This document shows, piece by piece, positions 45,545 through 57,995 of a stretch of DNA of 64,000 nucleotides; the first letter of the stretch is position 1, and every line of letters begins with the position of its first letter. This DNA is from Diabrotica undecimpunctata (Eukaryota > Arthropoda > Insecta > Coleoptera > Chrysomelidae), in the NCBI RefSeq assembly GCF_040954645.1, contig NC_092813.1, positions 22,575,235 to 22,639,234 of the forward strand, written 5' to 3'. The notes beneath the pieces were generated by a model. It was not told the DNA's origin. It searched no databases and was given only the letters and a program-made list of their open reading frames with translations. A program made the translations under genes and the position numbers.

Positions 45545-46200
45545 TTTTTATTATGTGAGTTATTCTGATTTTGACAGATCTTTCTGTTAAAATTGGATGT
45601 ACCAGATGTAAATTAGAATTCTGACCTGTAACTGAAAGTATTTTCTATAAATGCGATCATGTTGTCAGATGGCATGCAATATTTCGGGGTATTGAAGGTA
45701 CATATTCTTAATAGACTGTTTTGCAGTTTCCGTGAGTGCATTTTGTGAAGAAGATCCTTCGTTTCTGTTTTGGTTTTTTGGTATTTATTTTAGGGAGAGG
45801 CATCACATTGGAACTAGTTCTGGGTTAGTAGAACTGGTTTGAACTTCAGAATATCCTCGTTTGTTTGTAGAGGTGGGAGGTGCAATTGGCTGATCTAGTT
45901 CCCTTGTGTTTTCAGTAGGTTTTACATTGAAGTCTTTGGTATTTTGTTCTTCTTCTTCTTCTTTTTTTTCTTCTCCTTATTTTTATGTAGACAGGACTCT
46001 TTTTGTTTTTCAATGTTCCTCCAGTAAGTTGTCGTTCTATCGTTTTCCTGGTCTTCTTACTGATCGTATACTATTTTCGATAGCATTTTGTACAAGATCG
46101 TGTGGAATAAAAGGGAAAATACTTGAGACTATTGTTCTTTTAGTAGGAGAAATAAGAGAAATTTTAATATATCGACGGCCTAAAAACAGGAACTCGTAAG
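45545..46200 (-). pseudogene. I-clade LINE copy 2, ORF1 remnant
   Basis: Minus-strand sequence upstream of ORF2 shows a proline/threonine-rich stretch (REL DQPIAPPTSTNKRGYSE) like the tail of ORF1 in copy 1, with stops. Position and composition support the call; there is no clear zinc knuckle. Confidence 0.5.
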
Positions 46201-46559
46201 TGACAAGATGATGATTTTAGAGGAGACCAAAAAAACCGTATCATATTTCATTTAGGGCGCATCTTATTATGTTTTTTTGTGAAATAGGATTACCTTTGGT
46301 GAGAAAAATAAAACAAGCGAATATTTTTTAGAGTAATTTTGAATTTAAGTAAATCTTTGTAAAATAATGTTTTATCTAAGAGTTCACTTACCAAGTAGTG
46401 CTCAAATTTAAAATGAGAAAAACAACTTTATGTCTTTGAATGATTTATTAGAAAAATAATAATAAAATATTAACGTTGTCTTAATTAAAAGTATCAAATA
46501 AATTCTGGAAAAAGAACTAAAAACTTTTTTCATAAAACTAGGTTAAAGAGATAACTATT
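46201..46559. other. No gene recognised
   Basis: AT-rich spacer between the LINE remnant and the transposase-like pseudogene. Confidence 0.5.
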
Positions 46560-47196
46560 TTTCTTTGTTATTATAAGGTGGTGAATTATAAAAATACCAA
46601 CAGTCACGTGAAAGACATTTTTTATTGCCTGAAAGTGTTCAAATTTAGTTTAAAAAATTGGATTTCTGGAATTGTAGAAAGGAGGAAATATCACAGATTT
46701 AAATTCAACTTTATCAGGCCGTATTGGTATTTTCTGAAACTCTTCACAAAAGTCCACTTTGTATGAAATTTTACCACCTTTGTACTAAATCGCAGGGAAT
46801 ATCCGTAACTAGGTAATTCGAATTACTTGTTCTTGAAGGTCACATAGACTTATACTTCATTAAACTCTTCTCTCCAAAATTTCCTAAAAAGTCAAAATTT
46901 CTATTTCTTGCTACATATGGCTGAATTCGTCCAGCCTATTGTGTGATTTTTAGGTACATAATCACTTGGTAAGTATATATCTTTATTTTTCAAACGTGTT
47001 TCTATTACCGTATGAACCGAGTCACACTCCATCTGAGTGTGAACCTTTTCAAGAAATTTTTGAACAATTAATACCTTATATTTGTCAGTTAGGTAGAGCT
47101 AGGTTAGAGTATAGGCAAGTATTAAATTTCTATTTTGGGTAGTACAGCCCTCCGAATATATAATTTATATTTTTTCAAAAATTCTTCCTCTAGGTA
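46560..47196 (-). pseudogene. Transposase-like pseudogene, C-terminal part
   Basis: Minus-strand frames contain VQKFLEKVHTQMECDSVH, TVIETRLKNKDIYLPSDYVP and GKISYKVDFCEEFQKI. I recognise these as parts of a common insect transposase-like protein family (block xTQMECDSVHxxIE) but cannot name the superfamily with confidence. It continues on the other side of BEL 3 at 53,927. Frame changes show it was already decaying. Confidence 0.6.
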
Positions 47197-47672
47197 TGTT
47201 ACGTCCCTCCACATATTCTCAGTTTTTATTAATAATTTTTATTATTTTATTTTTATATTTTAATTCTTTACTTAACGTGTGTGTATGTTTTGTCATCGTA
47301 AATTAATACGGACCTGTACAGCCCCCCCTAGTCTTAAGGGAGCAACCTACGGGCGACACGCATATTTTTCAATCTTAGTTTAGAGATAGTCCTGTATAAA
47401 TCGTCGCGCTAAACACTCCAGTATTTGTATGACTAGTACCCTAACCACGTGACATTGTGAGAAGATTTTGTTCCCGAATCGCCCAGTGCACTGAGGAAGA
47501 AGAAGAAGTATCCATCAACCTCACAGGTACCGTAATTTGATTGCATACACACATAGTATTTACATTAATTGATAAATTTACATATAACTTATTTTCATAT
47601 TAAAATTAAACCAGCACCTATATAAAACAATTATGATTGAGTGCTTCTCTTATAGAACTTAACTTTCATTCA
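47197..47672 (+). repeat. BEL 3 5' LTR
   Basis: Starts TGTTACGTCCCTCCACATAT and ends ACTTTCATTCA. It contains a C-rich block GCCCCCCCTAGTC and a GAGGAAGAAGAAGAAG run. Confidence 0.97.
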
Positions 47673-48277
47673 TTGGTCCTTCTATCCGCATTAAAATTAG
47701 TTTAAATAATTTATTCAATTAAAAACGTGATCAAATTATATAAAATTTTAAATAGTTGGGCAAAGCTTTTCTCAAAGATCGTTTAAAATCATCGCAAAAA
47801 ATTCCACTAGCCGTACACATCTTGCAACAGATGCGATAATCCCAAACGAGGTCTCTACCTGACCCTCTGACAAAACTCTCAAAAATCACGTACAATTTCT
47901 GTGGGTAGTAAATTTAGAATTCTTTAAATACAAGGGGTTTATATGATTATATATTTATTTTATATAACTTAGGAAATTAAAAAAAACGCAATATTAATTG
48001 AACACTACTGGTTTTAAAAATATTTTATGCGTATATTTCTAGTTACAATTAAATAAATATATATTGATTTGTTTAAATAATACTTGGAGTGTTTTTTTTG
48101 TTTGCTCGATTATACATACTGATATATAATAAATATTTATTCTTACTGATACTTATTGAGTTTCATAACTTTAAAAGTATTACATATATTACATATACGA
48201 CTACATATTGAATTTATTGAGATCATTCTTTAAAGGTTCTTTGTGTTACATAAATTTCTTTTTCTATATCTACAATA
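47673..48277 (+). other. BEL 3 primer site and leader
   Basis: Begins with TTGGTCCTTCTATCCGC, the same first ten bases as the primer site of BEL 2. The rest is an AT-rich untranslated leader up to the gag ATG at 48,278. Confidence 0.8.
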
Positions 48278-50510
48278 ATGTCTTCCAGAAATTCAAATAA
48301 AATTGTTCGTTTGCGTGCATTGAGAAACGTTGACATTTGTAAGATTAAACAAATGGAAAAGCTGGCAGAGGAAGTGTTGGTTGATGGTTCATTAATTCCA
48401 GGGTTTCTCTTTGCTGCAAAAGATTATGAAGCTATCAATACTAGCTTCAATAATCAGCATACTGAATTAATTAATTTAATTGCTGTCGAGGAAGACGCAA
48501 ATTTGGATACGGAAGAAATAATTAGGTTTGAATTTGCCAATAGTATTAATAAAATAGCTTCTCTTTATTTTAAACATAATTCTTTATTAAACAATACTTC
48601 TAGTGGAACTCAAAATGTGTCCCGTGATCCACAAATCAAATCAAAACGTAACGTAAATCTTCCTAAACTAAATTTAAGTATATTTGCGGGCGAGATTACA
48701 GATTTCCCCACTTTTATAGACTTATATAATGCTCTTGTACATAATAATTCTGATCTTTCTAATATAGAGAAGTTTAGTTATCTTCTGCAATCACTTAAGG
48801 GAGTACCTTACAATTTAATTAAAAGCATTAAGCTGCAAGATTCTAATTATATAATTGCTTACAACACCTTAATTGATCGCTATGAAGGTAAACGAGACTT
48901 ATCTAGAGCATTATGGAAAAATATTCAAAATGCCAGTGTGGTTAAAACTGATGATCCTGTTTCACTTAGAAAATTATTAGATATTTTCAATGAAAACTTA
49001 GCCTCTTTAGAAAAATTACTTTTTTCTCCCGCTCAATGGGACTTTATTCTAATGAATTTACTGATGGACAAATTGGATGTAGAAACAGTTAGGGCTTTCG
49101 AATTACACTTTGCTTCAAAAAATGTACCTTCCTATGAGGAAGTTTATAAGTTCGCATTGCAGCGTTGCACTTCATTGGAGTCATATAAAAGACAAGTCAG
49201 CAAAAATGTTAAATCTATTAATTCCGATACTTCTAATAACGTAAGGTATTCATCTCGTCAAACTTCTACATTTTTGACCAGTTCTGTCAAAAATAAGTGT
49301 CTATTTTGTGGTTCAGATCATGCTTTATTTAAATGCAATCAATTTCTTGCTGAATCACCTCAAAAACGTTTTGACTTTGCTAAACAGAATAAATGTTGTA
49401 TAAACTGCTTGTCTAAAACTCATGTTACGATCAAATGCCTTTCATCCAAAAGATGTACACATTGTAATAAAAAACATCATACTGCTCTTCATTTTGATAA
49501 TCTCAATGCGAATGATCATTCTTCTTCTTCTTCTCACAACGAGGTTGCTAGTTCATCTAACGATCCTATGCCTTCTGTTTCCGCCTTATCAAATACTTTG
49601 ACAAATAATGTCTTGCTAGCTACAGCTACAATCTATGTTCTCGATCGTTTTGGTAAAGCCTTGGAAGTTAGAGCCTTATTAGACAGTGCGTCTCAAGCTA
49701 ACTTCATTAGTAAAGAATGTGCAGACAAATTAAGTCTCCCTAAATTCAATGCGGCTTTATCGATACAAGGTCTTGATAGAATGTGCACCCCAGCCAAATC
49801 AGGCGTAAAATTGAATATTTCTTCGTCTTATGACATAAACTTTCATTGCGAGATAGATGCAATAATTCTTCCTCAAATCTGTCAAAATATGCCAACTGTT
49901 CCAATTTCTTTAGACAACTTGCCGTATCTTCAACATTTAAGGTTGGCTGATAAAATGGCAAATATTCCAGGTAAAGTTGATGTTCTATTAGGAGCAAATA
50001 TCTTTCCTTACATCTTAACAGGAGGAATTATTAAAACCCGTAATGATCAGCTTTCAGCTCTTGAAACAAGTTTCGGTTATGTTTTGATGGGAAATATTCC
50101 ACCTACAAATATAACAAATATTCATTCCTTTTTCACGTCATTTTCTGCTAATGATTCTGAGCAATTAGATGCGACATTAAAACAATTCTGGGCCATTGAG
50201 GAAGTACCAGAAGTTAAATCTTATTCTCCGGAAGACTCATTCTGTGAGAAGCTGTATACTCAAACCACTTGTAGAAATTCCGAGGGCAGATTTGTAGTAA
50301 AGCTGCCTTTCAAAAACGAAATACCTTCTTTTGGCGACACAAAACGTTTAGCCTTACAAAGATTTAGTTCTTTAGAGCGCAGATTTGCCAAAAATGAATC
50401 ACTTAAGATTCAATATTCAAGCTTTATCAAAAGTTTCATAGATAATCATTATTTAAATCCTATTCAGCCAAGTACGGCAATAAATAATGCTTATTATCTA
50501 CCACACCATT
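48278..50510 (+). CDS. BEL 3 Gag and protease
   Basis: A long open frame from ATG 48,278 (the full frame runs to 50,581, 767 codons). An N-terminal helical Gag region leads into the conserved block LPKLNLSIFAGEITDFPTF. Three knuckle-like cysteine motifs follow: CLFCGSDHALFKC, CCINCLSKTHVTIKC and CTHCNKKHHTALH. The aspartic protease has VRALLDSASQANFIS, with DSAS where retroviral proteases have DTG/DSG, and VDVLLGANIFPYIL. It then enters the RT N-terminus and loses frame near 50,510. BEL elements make Gag and Pol from one ORF, so this frameshift disconnects RT. Confidence 0.9.
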
Positions 50511-53150
50511 GTATTTCAGTACTACTCCATTGCGCGTTGTGTTTGATGCTTCTGCACACGCCCCTAACTTTCCGTCTTTAAACGATACGTTATATTCAGG
50601 TCCAAAATTACAAAATGATCTTGTAAATTTATTGCTTAAATTCAGGTTTCATAAATACGTCTTTACTGCAGATATTAAATCCATGTTTACTCAGATTCTT
50701 ATCGCTCCTGAGCAACAAAGATTTCAAAGAATACTTTGGCGTTTTTCGGAACAGGAATCTATTGCTGAATACGAACTTACTCGGGTTACTTTCGGTGTGT
50801 CTAGCTCACCATATCTTGCAATTCGTACTCTACAGCAGCTAGCGCTCGACGAACCGGACTTATCTGTGGCCTCATCTATACTCCTAAAAGATACTTACGT
50901 AGATGATGTGGTGACAGGAAAGGATTCTTTAGAAAATAGTGTTCTTGCTATAAAAGAATTAATATCTTTATTGAAACGTGGTGGATTTGAGTTACGAAAA
51001 TGGGCAAGTAATGCCCCTCAGTTATTCTCTCTCGCTAATATTCCTTTGGATCATATTCTGCAACAGTCTTTTTCATTTGACTTAGATCAATCTTCGTTAA
51101 AGGTATTAGGACTTGGATGGAATCCATCATCTGATGATTTCTTTTACAAAATTTTACCTCTTCAAGCTTCCTGCACAAAGCGAAATCTCTTATCCCAAAT
51201 AGCTCGCATATTCGATCCTTACGGTATTCTTAATCCTGTCACTTTGATAGTGAAGACTATTATTCAACGTCTTTGGCTACTTAATTTAGATTGGGATGCA
51301 ACTCCACCTTTGTAAATTACTTCAAGGTGGGAACAATTTAAAATTGAACTGCCTATACTATCTAAGTTTACTATACCTCGTCATATTTCTTTAAATGCAA
51401 TTATTTCCTGTGAGCTTCATGGCTTTTGCGACGCTTCTTTACGTGGATCTTCTGCTGTTACATACCTTCGTGTGTGTTATGATACAGGAGTCATCAAAAC
51501 TTATTTTCTTTTAGCTCGAACAAAGGTATCTCCTACCAGGGTACAAACTATTCCTCGTCTCGAGCTCAATGCAGCAGTAATTCTTAGTAAATTATTATCT
51601 TATATACTGCAGACTCTCACTATACAGTTTAGTAGAATTTACGCATGGTCAGATTCGACTGTTGTTCTTCATTGGATTAATTCACAGCCATATAAATGGA
51701 AAACCTTCGTCAGTAACAGAATTTCTTATATTCAAGACAGGATAGCTTCAAAACACTGGCGATATATTCCTTCTTCATTAAATAGTGCGGATCACAGATC
51801 CCGTGGACTTTTCCCTGAGGATTTCTTAAATACTCCTGCTTGGTGGGTGGGTCCGGAGTTTCTTCGCACTACTGAAGATAACTGGTCATTCTCTTTGACC
51901 GATTCTATTGAACATAACTTAGAATTGAAACAGAAAAGTTGTCTTTTGTCTTTTCCATCTGATGAATTTGTCGATAATCTCTGTAATCGATTTTCTTCCT
52001 TTTCAAAATTAAAACGTATCTTTTCCTATGTTCTTAGATTTGTTGGTAATCTAAAATCAGCCAATCAACGAACAGTTGGAAAGCTTTCTATTCAGGAACA
52101 AAGTAACGCCACTAATCAACTAATTAGATTAGTGCAACAAAGATATTTGAAGGAGGAAATAGAACAGGTTAAGGGTAATTCTATAAAATTCAAATATTTG
52201 AAAAAATTAAATCCCTTTTTTGATTCACATGATCTCCTAAGAGTGGGCGGAAGACTTAGCCAGTCAGAATTAGCGTATGACAAGCGCTTTCCTCTTCTTT
52301 TACCTTCCAAAGGTAATTTTATTAAATTACTTATTTCGGAAATCCATATTGTACATCTACATGCAGGCATTCAAGGTACGCACTTCGCCTTGTCACAAAA
52401 CTTTTGGATAATTTCATCCAAACGTGTTATTCGTAGTGTTCTTTCAAAATGTCTTTCCTGTTGGAGACTAAAACCTCAAAATTATCAGCCACCTATGGGG
52501 GCTCTTCCGACCTACGGATATCCAAGGCCAAACCATTTTCTTGCGTTGGCGTCGACTTTGGCGGTCCTTTTCTGATACGAGCCAATAAGCTTAAAAATGC
52601 TAAACGAACGAAAGCCTATATTTACCTATTTGTATGCTTTGCCACTAAGGCTTTGCACTTAGAATTGGTATCCGAACTTAGTACCGAGGCATTTTTAGCC
52701 TCATTCAGACGTTTTATACCACGCCGAGGACGTTGCTCTGTTGTCTATTCTGATTGCGGAACAAATTTTGTAGGAGCAAAATCCTATTTAGAAGACATTA
52801 AGTCACATTTTGACAAAAACGACGTCATTACATGGCATTTAAATCCTCCGGTCGCTTCCCATTTTGGTGGATTGTTTGAAGCGGGTATAAAAAGCGTAAA
52901 AACACATGTGTCTAGAGTCATAGGCGAACAGGTTTTAACCTATGAAGAATTCAATACATTACTAATACAAATAGAGGCTGTCTTAAATAGTCGTCCCTTA
53001 TGTCCTGTCAGTAATGATCCAAATGATTTTTCAGTGTTAACACCTGGTCATTTTCTTACACTAGAGCCTTTAAAGATAATTCCCGATCGGGATTACAGTG
53101 ATGTTAATTTAAATAGACTAAGTCGTTGGCAATTGCTGCAATGATTACAT
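50511..53150 (+). pseudogene. BEL 3 RT, RNase H and integrase, disrupted
   Basis: Frame 50,509-51,315 has the RT: LNDTLYSGPKLQNDLVNLLL, FTADIKSMFTQILI and DTYVDDVVTG (YVDD). A stop at 51,313-51,315 separates RNase H, which shows LHGFCDASLRGSSAVTY, IPRLELNAAVILSKLL, AWSDSTVVLHWI and LNSADHRSRG. Frame 51,472-52,575 continues into the integrase zinc region (LRVGGRLSQSELAY, CLSCWRLKP). After a frame change near 52,540 the integrase core shows CVGVDFGGPF (D), VYSDCGTNFVGA (D) and FGGLFEAGIKSVK (E). A stop at 53,142 precedes the tail, which ends at 53,417. Few lesions plus matching LTRs point to recent decay. Confidence 0.9.
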
Positions 53151-53448
53151 GCAGACTTTTGGCAAAGATGGAGCAGAGAATATTTACATACTCTTCATCA
53201 ACGCTCGAAGTGGCATAAAAATGAGGGTAATCCTAATATAGGTACACTCGTACTAATACGTAATGAGACCAAGCCTCCCTTACAATGGCAAATGGGTCGA
53301 ATTAAAACTTTAATTTTTGGTCAAGATGATATTGCTCGCGTAGCTATCGTACAAACCGCGAAAGGTGAACTTAGGCGACCTTTGGTTAAGCTATGCCCTT
53401 TGCCTTATATTGACTAAAAATGCAAATATGCATTTTGGTGGGTGGGAA

Positions 53449-53926
53449 TGTTACGTCCCTCCACATATTCTCAGTTTTTATTAATAATTTTTATTATTTT
53501 TTATTTTTATATTTTAATTCTTTACTTAACGTGTGTGTATGTTTTGTCATCGTAAATTAATACGGACCTGTACAGCCCCCCCTAGTCTTAAGGGAGCAAG
53601 CTACGGGCGACACGCATATTTTTCAATCTTAGTTTAGAGATAGTCCTGTATAAATCGTCGCGCTAAACACTCCAGTATTTGTATGACTAGTACCCTGACC
53701 ACGTGACATTGTGAGAAGATTTTGTTCCCGAATCGCCCAGTGCACTGAGGAAGAAGAAGAAGTATCCATCAACCTCACAGGTACCGTAATTTGATTGCAT
53801 ACACACATAGTATTTACATTAATTGATAAATTTACATATAACTTATTTTCATATTAAAATTAAACCAGCACCTATATAAAACAATTATGAGTGAGTGCTT
53901 CTCTTATAGAACTTAACTTTCATTCA
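53449..53926 (+). repeat. BEL 3 3' LTR
   Basis: 478 bases starting TGTTACGTCCCTCC; visible differences from the 5' LTR include AGCAA(C/G)CTACGG, CCCT(A/G)ACCACG and two extra T. The duplication AGGTA follows. Confidence 0.97.
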
Positions 53927-54560
53927 AGGTATTCTACCAAAACAGAGGCATAGGTTGAAGCTTGGCATTGAGCTTCTATCTCATTAAACCAATAGCAAAC
54001 AACTTTTTTTGTTACCAAGGTGCAATGTAAAGTTGTGACAACACACTGTATTCTTATAATCTCTTAAGTGCGCTTGCAGGTATTTGTGGCGACAACTGCA
54101 CGGTATTCTTCTTTTGATGCTTTTTCCTTGTCTTGTTCTTTTTAAGATCTTGCCAAATTTTTCTTTCGTAAGTTTTTTGTTCGAAATTGCCATTTTTATA
54201 CATAAAACAAATATCGCATTGATCTTTGCGAGGCTGAAATAAAGAAATTTTTATCTGGTTTATCACGTTCTTGAATAGTTTTAGATAAAGTACTTTATGA
54301 TTTTCCTCTTTGCACCGTTTTTCGTAAATCTTGTAAAATATTGCCAATATATAGCGACAACAAATAAGCTTAGAAAAGCAATGATTAGAATGCGCAGAAT
54401 CGAGGTGTGAAACATATATTTTAGCATGGCTAAATTGACAATTACGAGGTACCGTTTTCTGTAATTTAAAGCCTTCTGGAAATTTTCCCAGCTGTAACCA
54501 CTGGTTAGTAGATGCCGCTACTTATTCTAAACCGAAAACCGAAATATCTCATTTTATGCA
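53927..54560 (-). pseudogene. Transposase-like pseudogene, N-terminal part
   Basis: Minus-strand frame 54,347-54,054 reads AIFYKIYEKRCKEENHKVLY, then IKISLFQPRKDQCDICFMYK. A second frame gives KNTVCCHNFTLHLGNKKS near 54,060-54,000. The 'PRKDQCD.C..YK' and 'VHNFT' blocks belong to the same transposase-like family as 46,560-47,196. The two halves join when BEL 3 and one AGGTA are removed. The family name is uncertain. Confidence 0.6.
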
Positions 54561-55640
54561 AATTTGTCAGTTATGAGGTCCTGCCTTTCTGCCGTCGATA
54601 TACAGATTCGATTATTGGATATTCTAGGCGCAAGAGAGATATATTTAGGCAGTAGGTGACCAATATCGTCACCTACTGCCTTTACACAGTGGAATACATT
54701 AAGACTTTCAGCAGCAAAAACCAATGACGGAGTTGGTCTTGAAACATTACTATTTCTGTTGGAGATCTGTTCGATGTTTTGTCGCCCTTGTAGTCAAAAG
54801 CAAACAACATTTTATCACTAAAATTATTTGGTTTTAACTACGATGAAATTAGTCTTTTACCTCAAATCGAATATAGATCTGCCCACACCACTGGTGGACA
54901 GGATTAGGTTTTCGCTGATTTCTTCGTTGTACTAATTATTATTTGCACCAAAAAATGTAAATAAAAATTTTAATACATAGGTACGTAAGTTGTCCAAGTT
55001 TATAATAACAGTAACTATAATATTGCAATCTTCAGTTATTCTTTATTAAGTCAAAGTGAGATAACAGTTTCCATGTACCTAATATAATGTAAAAATAATA
55101 TCAAAAAAATTAATAACATTCGGGGTTCATAAAACAGTACTTTCCTGAAAGTTTTCGAGAGGGTTTTAAGCTGTCTGATTCTTTTATACACTCGCCACAA
55201 AAAGTATCGCATAAGTTTCAAAACAAAAAAAAAGTTTAAAAGTAGATATAAATTTTAAGCAGAAAATATACGTGTAAAAACTTCTTTAGGTATTTAAGAG
55301 CAGATAAAATTTTAAAGTTGTTGAAGTGTTTTGTTTTTGCCAAAAAAGGAAAAAGTAATAACAGATAGGTACTTTTAATTTTTATCATTTTTTGTGTGTA
55401 GTAAGTTTGTTTGCTTTTCCATTTTAGAGTTTTTCGACTAAAATGTGACTTCTTTTCTGCCTGAGTCGTTAACCATATTTTGACTTTTATTGGAGATAAG
55501 CAGTTACAGCAATTCGTTGCCGTTTTTAAATTTTTGTGCAAGTTTATAGAAAATTGAGGTTACAATAGCAAGCCATATCCAGGACTTCAAATAAATATAA
55601 ATATAGTACAATAGGTTACTTTACAGCCGTTTGGACCTTT
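54561..55640. other. No gene recognised
   Basis: AT-rich DNA. A short inverted repeat near 54,650-54,690 (CAGTAGGTGAC / GTCACCTACTG) forms a possible hairpin. No protein signature; the 101-codon minus frame at 55,236-55,541 looks random. Confidence 0.5.
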
Positions 55641-57300
55641 CGACGACAGTAAATGATGACCGCTCTCTAAAATTTTAAGAAAATTTGATAAATGATAAAA
55701 AGCATACAATTTTAAAAAAAATACTCAGATTAGATAAAACTATACTTTGTTAAATGTCTATGGGCTCGTCTTTTTTCTCTCTTTTCAACCATCTTCAATG
55801 TAACTTTAGAAATATTAGTGTTTTCATGCGACCGCCCAAAAACCAAGGCAAATCTTTTGCACCTCCTCGAATTTTTTAATGTGATTATAATCGTAAATCT
55901 GACATTTTGGTTAAAATGGCTAAATAACAAAAAATATAAGCAAAATGGATAAATAGTTTATAAATATAGTAAAGTAGGTTAATTTACAGTCGTCTGAACC
56001 TTTCGACGACTTTAAATGATGACTGGTCTCTGAAATTTTAAGAAAATTTGATAAATGGTAAAAAGCATTTAATTTTAAAAAATACTCAGACTGGATAAAA
56101 CTATGCCTTGTTGGATGTCTATGGGAGCTTGACCTTTTTTCCTATTTTCAACCATCTTGTCCTCGAATTTTTTAATGTGATTATAATGGTAAATCTTACA
56201 TTTTGGTTAAAATGGCTTAATAACGAAAAATAATAGCAAAATGGATGAACAGTTTATAAACATAGTAAAATAGGTTAGTTTACAGCAATTTGGACCTTTC
56301 GAAGACTGCAAATAATGACCGCTCTCTGAAATTAAAAAAAAAAATTATAAATGGTAAAAAGCCTAAATTTTAAAAAGTACTCAGATTGGATAAAACTATG
56401 CCTTGTTTCATATCTATGGGCTTGTATTTTTTCCCTCTTTTCAAACATCTTCATTGTAATTTTGCATCTATTCGCGTTTTCAAGCGACCGCCCAACATAA
56501 ACAGTTTATAAATATAGTAAAATAGGTTAGTTTACAGCCGTTTAGACCTTTCGACGACTCTAAATGATGACCGCTCTCTAAAATTTTAAGAAAATTTGAT
56601 GAATGGTAAAAAACATTAAATATAAAAAAAATACTCAGATTGGATAAAACGATGCCGTGTTGGATGTCTATGGGCTCGTCTTTTTTTCCTCTTTTTAACC
56701 ATCTTAATTGTAACTTTGGATCTATTTGATTTTTCAAGCGACCGCCAAAAAACCAAGGCACGTCCTCGAATTTTAAAATGTGATCCTAAATCTTACTTTT
56801 TGGTTAAAATGGCTGAATAACGAAAAATATATGCAAAATGGATAAACAGTTTATAAATATTGGACAATAGGTTAGTTTACAGCCGTTTGGACCTTTCGAT
56901 GACTCTAAATGATGACCGCTCTCTAAAATTCTAAGAAAATTTAATAAATGGTGAAAATCATATAGTTTTAAAAAATTCTCAGATTGGTTAAAACTATTGC
57001 TTTGTTGAATGTCGATTTGTTCGTCTTCTTTTCATCTTTTCAGTCATATGTATTGAAACTTTTTATATATTCGCGTTTCCAAGCGACCGCTCTAAAATTT
57101 TCAATAAATTTGATAAATGTTAAAAAGCATAAAATTAAAAAAAAAAAAGAATAATCCGATTGAATAAAAATATGCCATGTTTAATGTCGAAATGTTGGTC
57201 TTCTTTTCCTCTTTTCAACCATCTTTATTGCAACTTGCTATTTATTCGCGTTTTCAGGCGACCGCTCTCTAACATTTGCAGAAAATTTGATAGATTACAA
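55641..57300 (+). repeat. Tandem repeat array, two unit lengths
   Basis: The landmark GACCGCTCTCTAAAATTTTA or a close variant starts at 55,659, 56,021, 56,317, 56,569, 56,923, 57,085 and 57,260. Spacings are 362, 296, 252, 354, 162 and 175. Each unit contains GATAAATGGTAAAAAGCAT, ACTCAGATTGGATAAAACTA, GCCTTGTTGGATGTCTATGG and CAAGCGACCGC. Long units add a segment with TTTGGACCTTTCGACGACTC. Relatives occur dispersed at 33.2-35.3 and 39.0 kb. Short frames here are incidental. Confidence 0.88.
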
Positions 57301-57479
57301 GTTTCATTCAAATATACATTTTAATTAACCAAATTGGTTTTATGAGTACTACATTGAAAATACTTTTACAAAGTTTAAATAGGATATTTTTAAAAAGTTA
57401 TGGATTCAACCGTTACTTGATGGAAATTCATTTTATATAACAATAAAACACTGAAACACTCTTATTTTCAAAACTTCCA

Positions 57480-57800
57480 CAACATTTATTATAATATCTT
57501 ATCACTACAGCTGTTTCGACAGAGTGCCTTCCTCGAGTGATCTATTTTTGGTATGTCTTTACACTTTATAGTCTTTAAATGAATAGGCTGAGGAGGGGAG
57601 AACTGTTTGTCTTAATTTTTGATTTGTTAATTTCCATAGATTCTAATAAAGATAGGTTAAGGCCTTTATTTTGGAAGTGAATAATTTGAAATTCGTCATT
57701 AAAAGAATGATTATTTTCATAACAATATGGTCAAAAGTCCTGTGTAATATATCTAAGTATAGTATGTAAAACATCTGGTTTTTAAACATGTGTTTATGGA
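57480..57800 (-). pseudogene. Penelope-like element 3' end with GIY-YIG tail
   Basis: On the minus strand, about 57,740-57,590 reads ENNHSFNDEFQIIHFQNKGL and NLSLLESMEINKSKIKT, the C-terminal end of the GIY-YIG endonuclease domain of Penelope-like elements. It is followed at 57,540-57,495 by a hammerhead-like end: ATCACT/AGTGAT stem I, CGAGGA, a GGCA/TGTC stem, GAAACAG. The core differs from CUGANGA, so activity is doubtful. The RT domain is absent. Confidence 0.65.
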
Positions 57801-57885
57801 AAAATTATAAATAATTATAAAAACTTATTTTCATTATATTAAAAAATTATAAAAAATTATGAAAAATTACATAAAATTATAAAAA

Positions 57886-57995
57886 TTAAATAAAACTAAA
57901 TAAAATTAAATGAAATTAAATGAAATTAAATGAAATTAAATGAAATTAAATAAAATTAAATGAAATTAAATGAAATTTAAATAAAATTAAATAAA
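57886..57995 (+). repeat. 10-bp tandem repeat (AAATTAAATG/A)n
   Basis: About ten copies of AAATTAAATG or AAATTAAATA, preceded by related AAAATTATAA runs from 57,790. Confidence 0.95.

Larger units (their letters stand above)
47197..53926 (+). mobile_element. BEL/Pao element 3, full length, young
   Basis: A 6730-bp element with LTRs of 476 and 478 bases, nearly identical apart from a 2-T length change and a few substitutions, and a perfect 5-bp duplication AGGTA (47192-47196 and 53927-53931). The primer site TTGGTCCTTCTATCCGC follows the 5' LTR. The purine tract GGTGGGTGGGAA precedes the 3' LTR. It carries a complete gag-pro-pol region with four lesions, and it split a minus-strand transposase-like pseudogene. 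Confidence 0.97.

Noticed and set aside
45945..45990. TTC/TTCTTC run as a possible functional microsatellite.
   Set aside because: Short pyrimidine-rich run within a LINE remnant; ordinary for this composition.
55236..55541. 101-codon minus-strand frame as a possible small gene.
   Set aside because: Lysine/leucine-rich by composition in AT-rich DNA; no start context, domain or conservation evidence.
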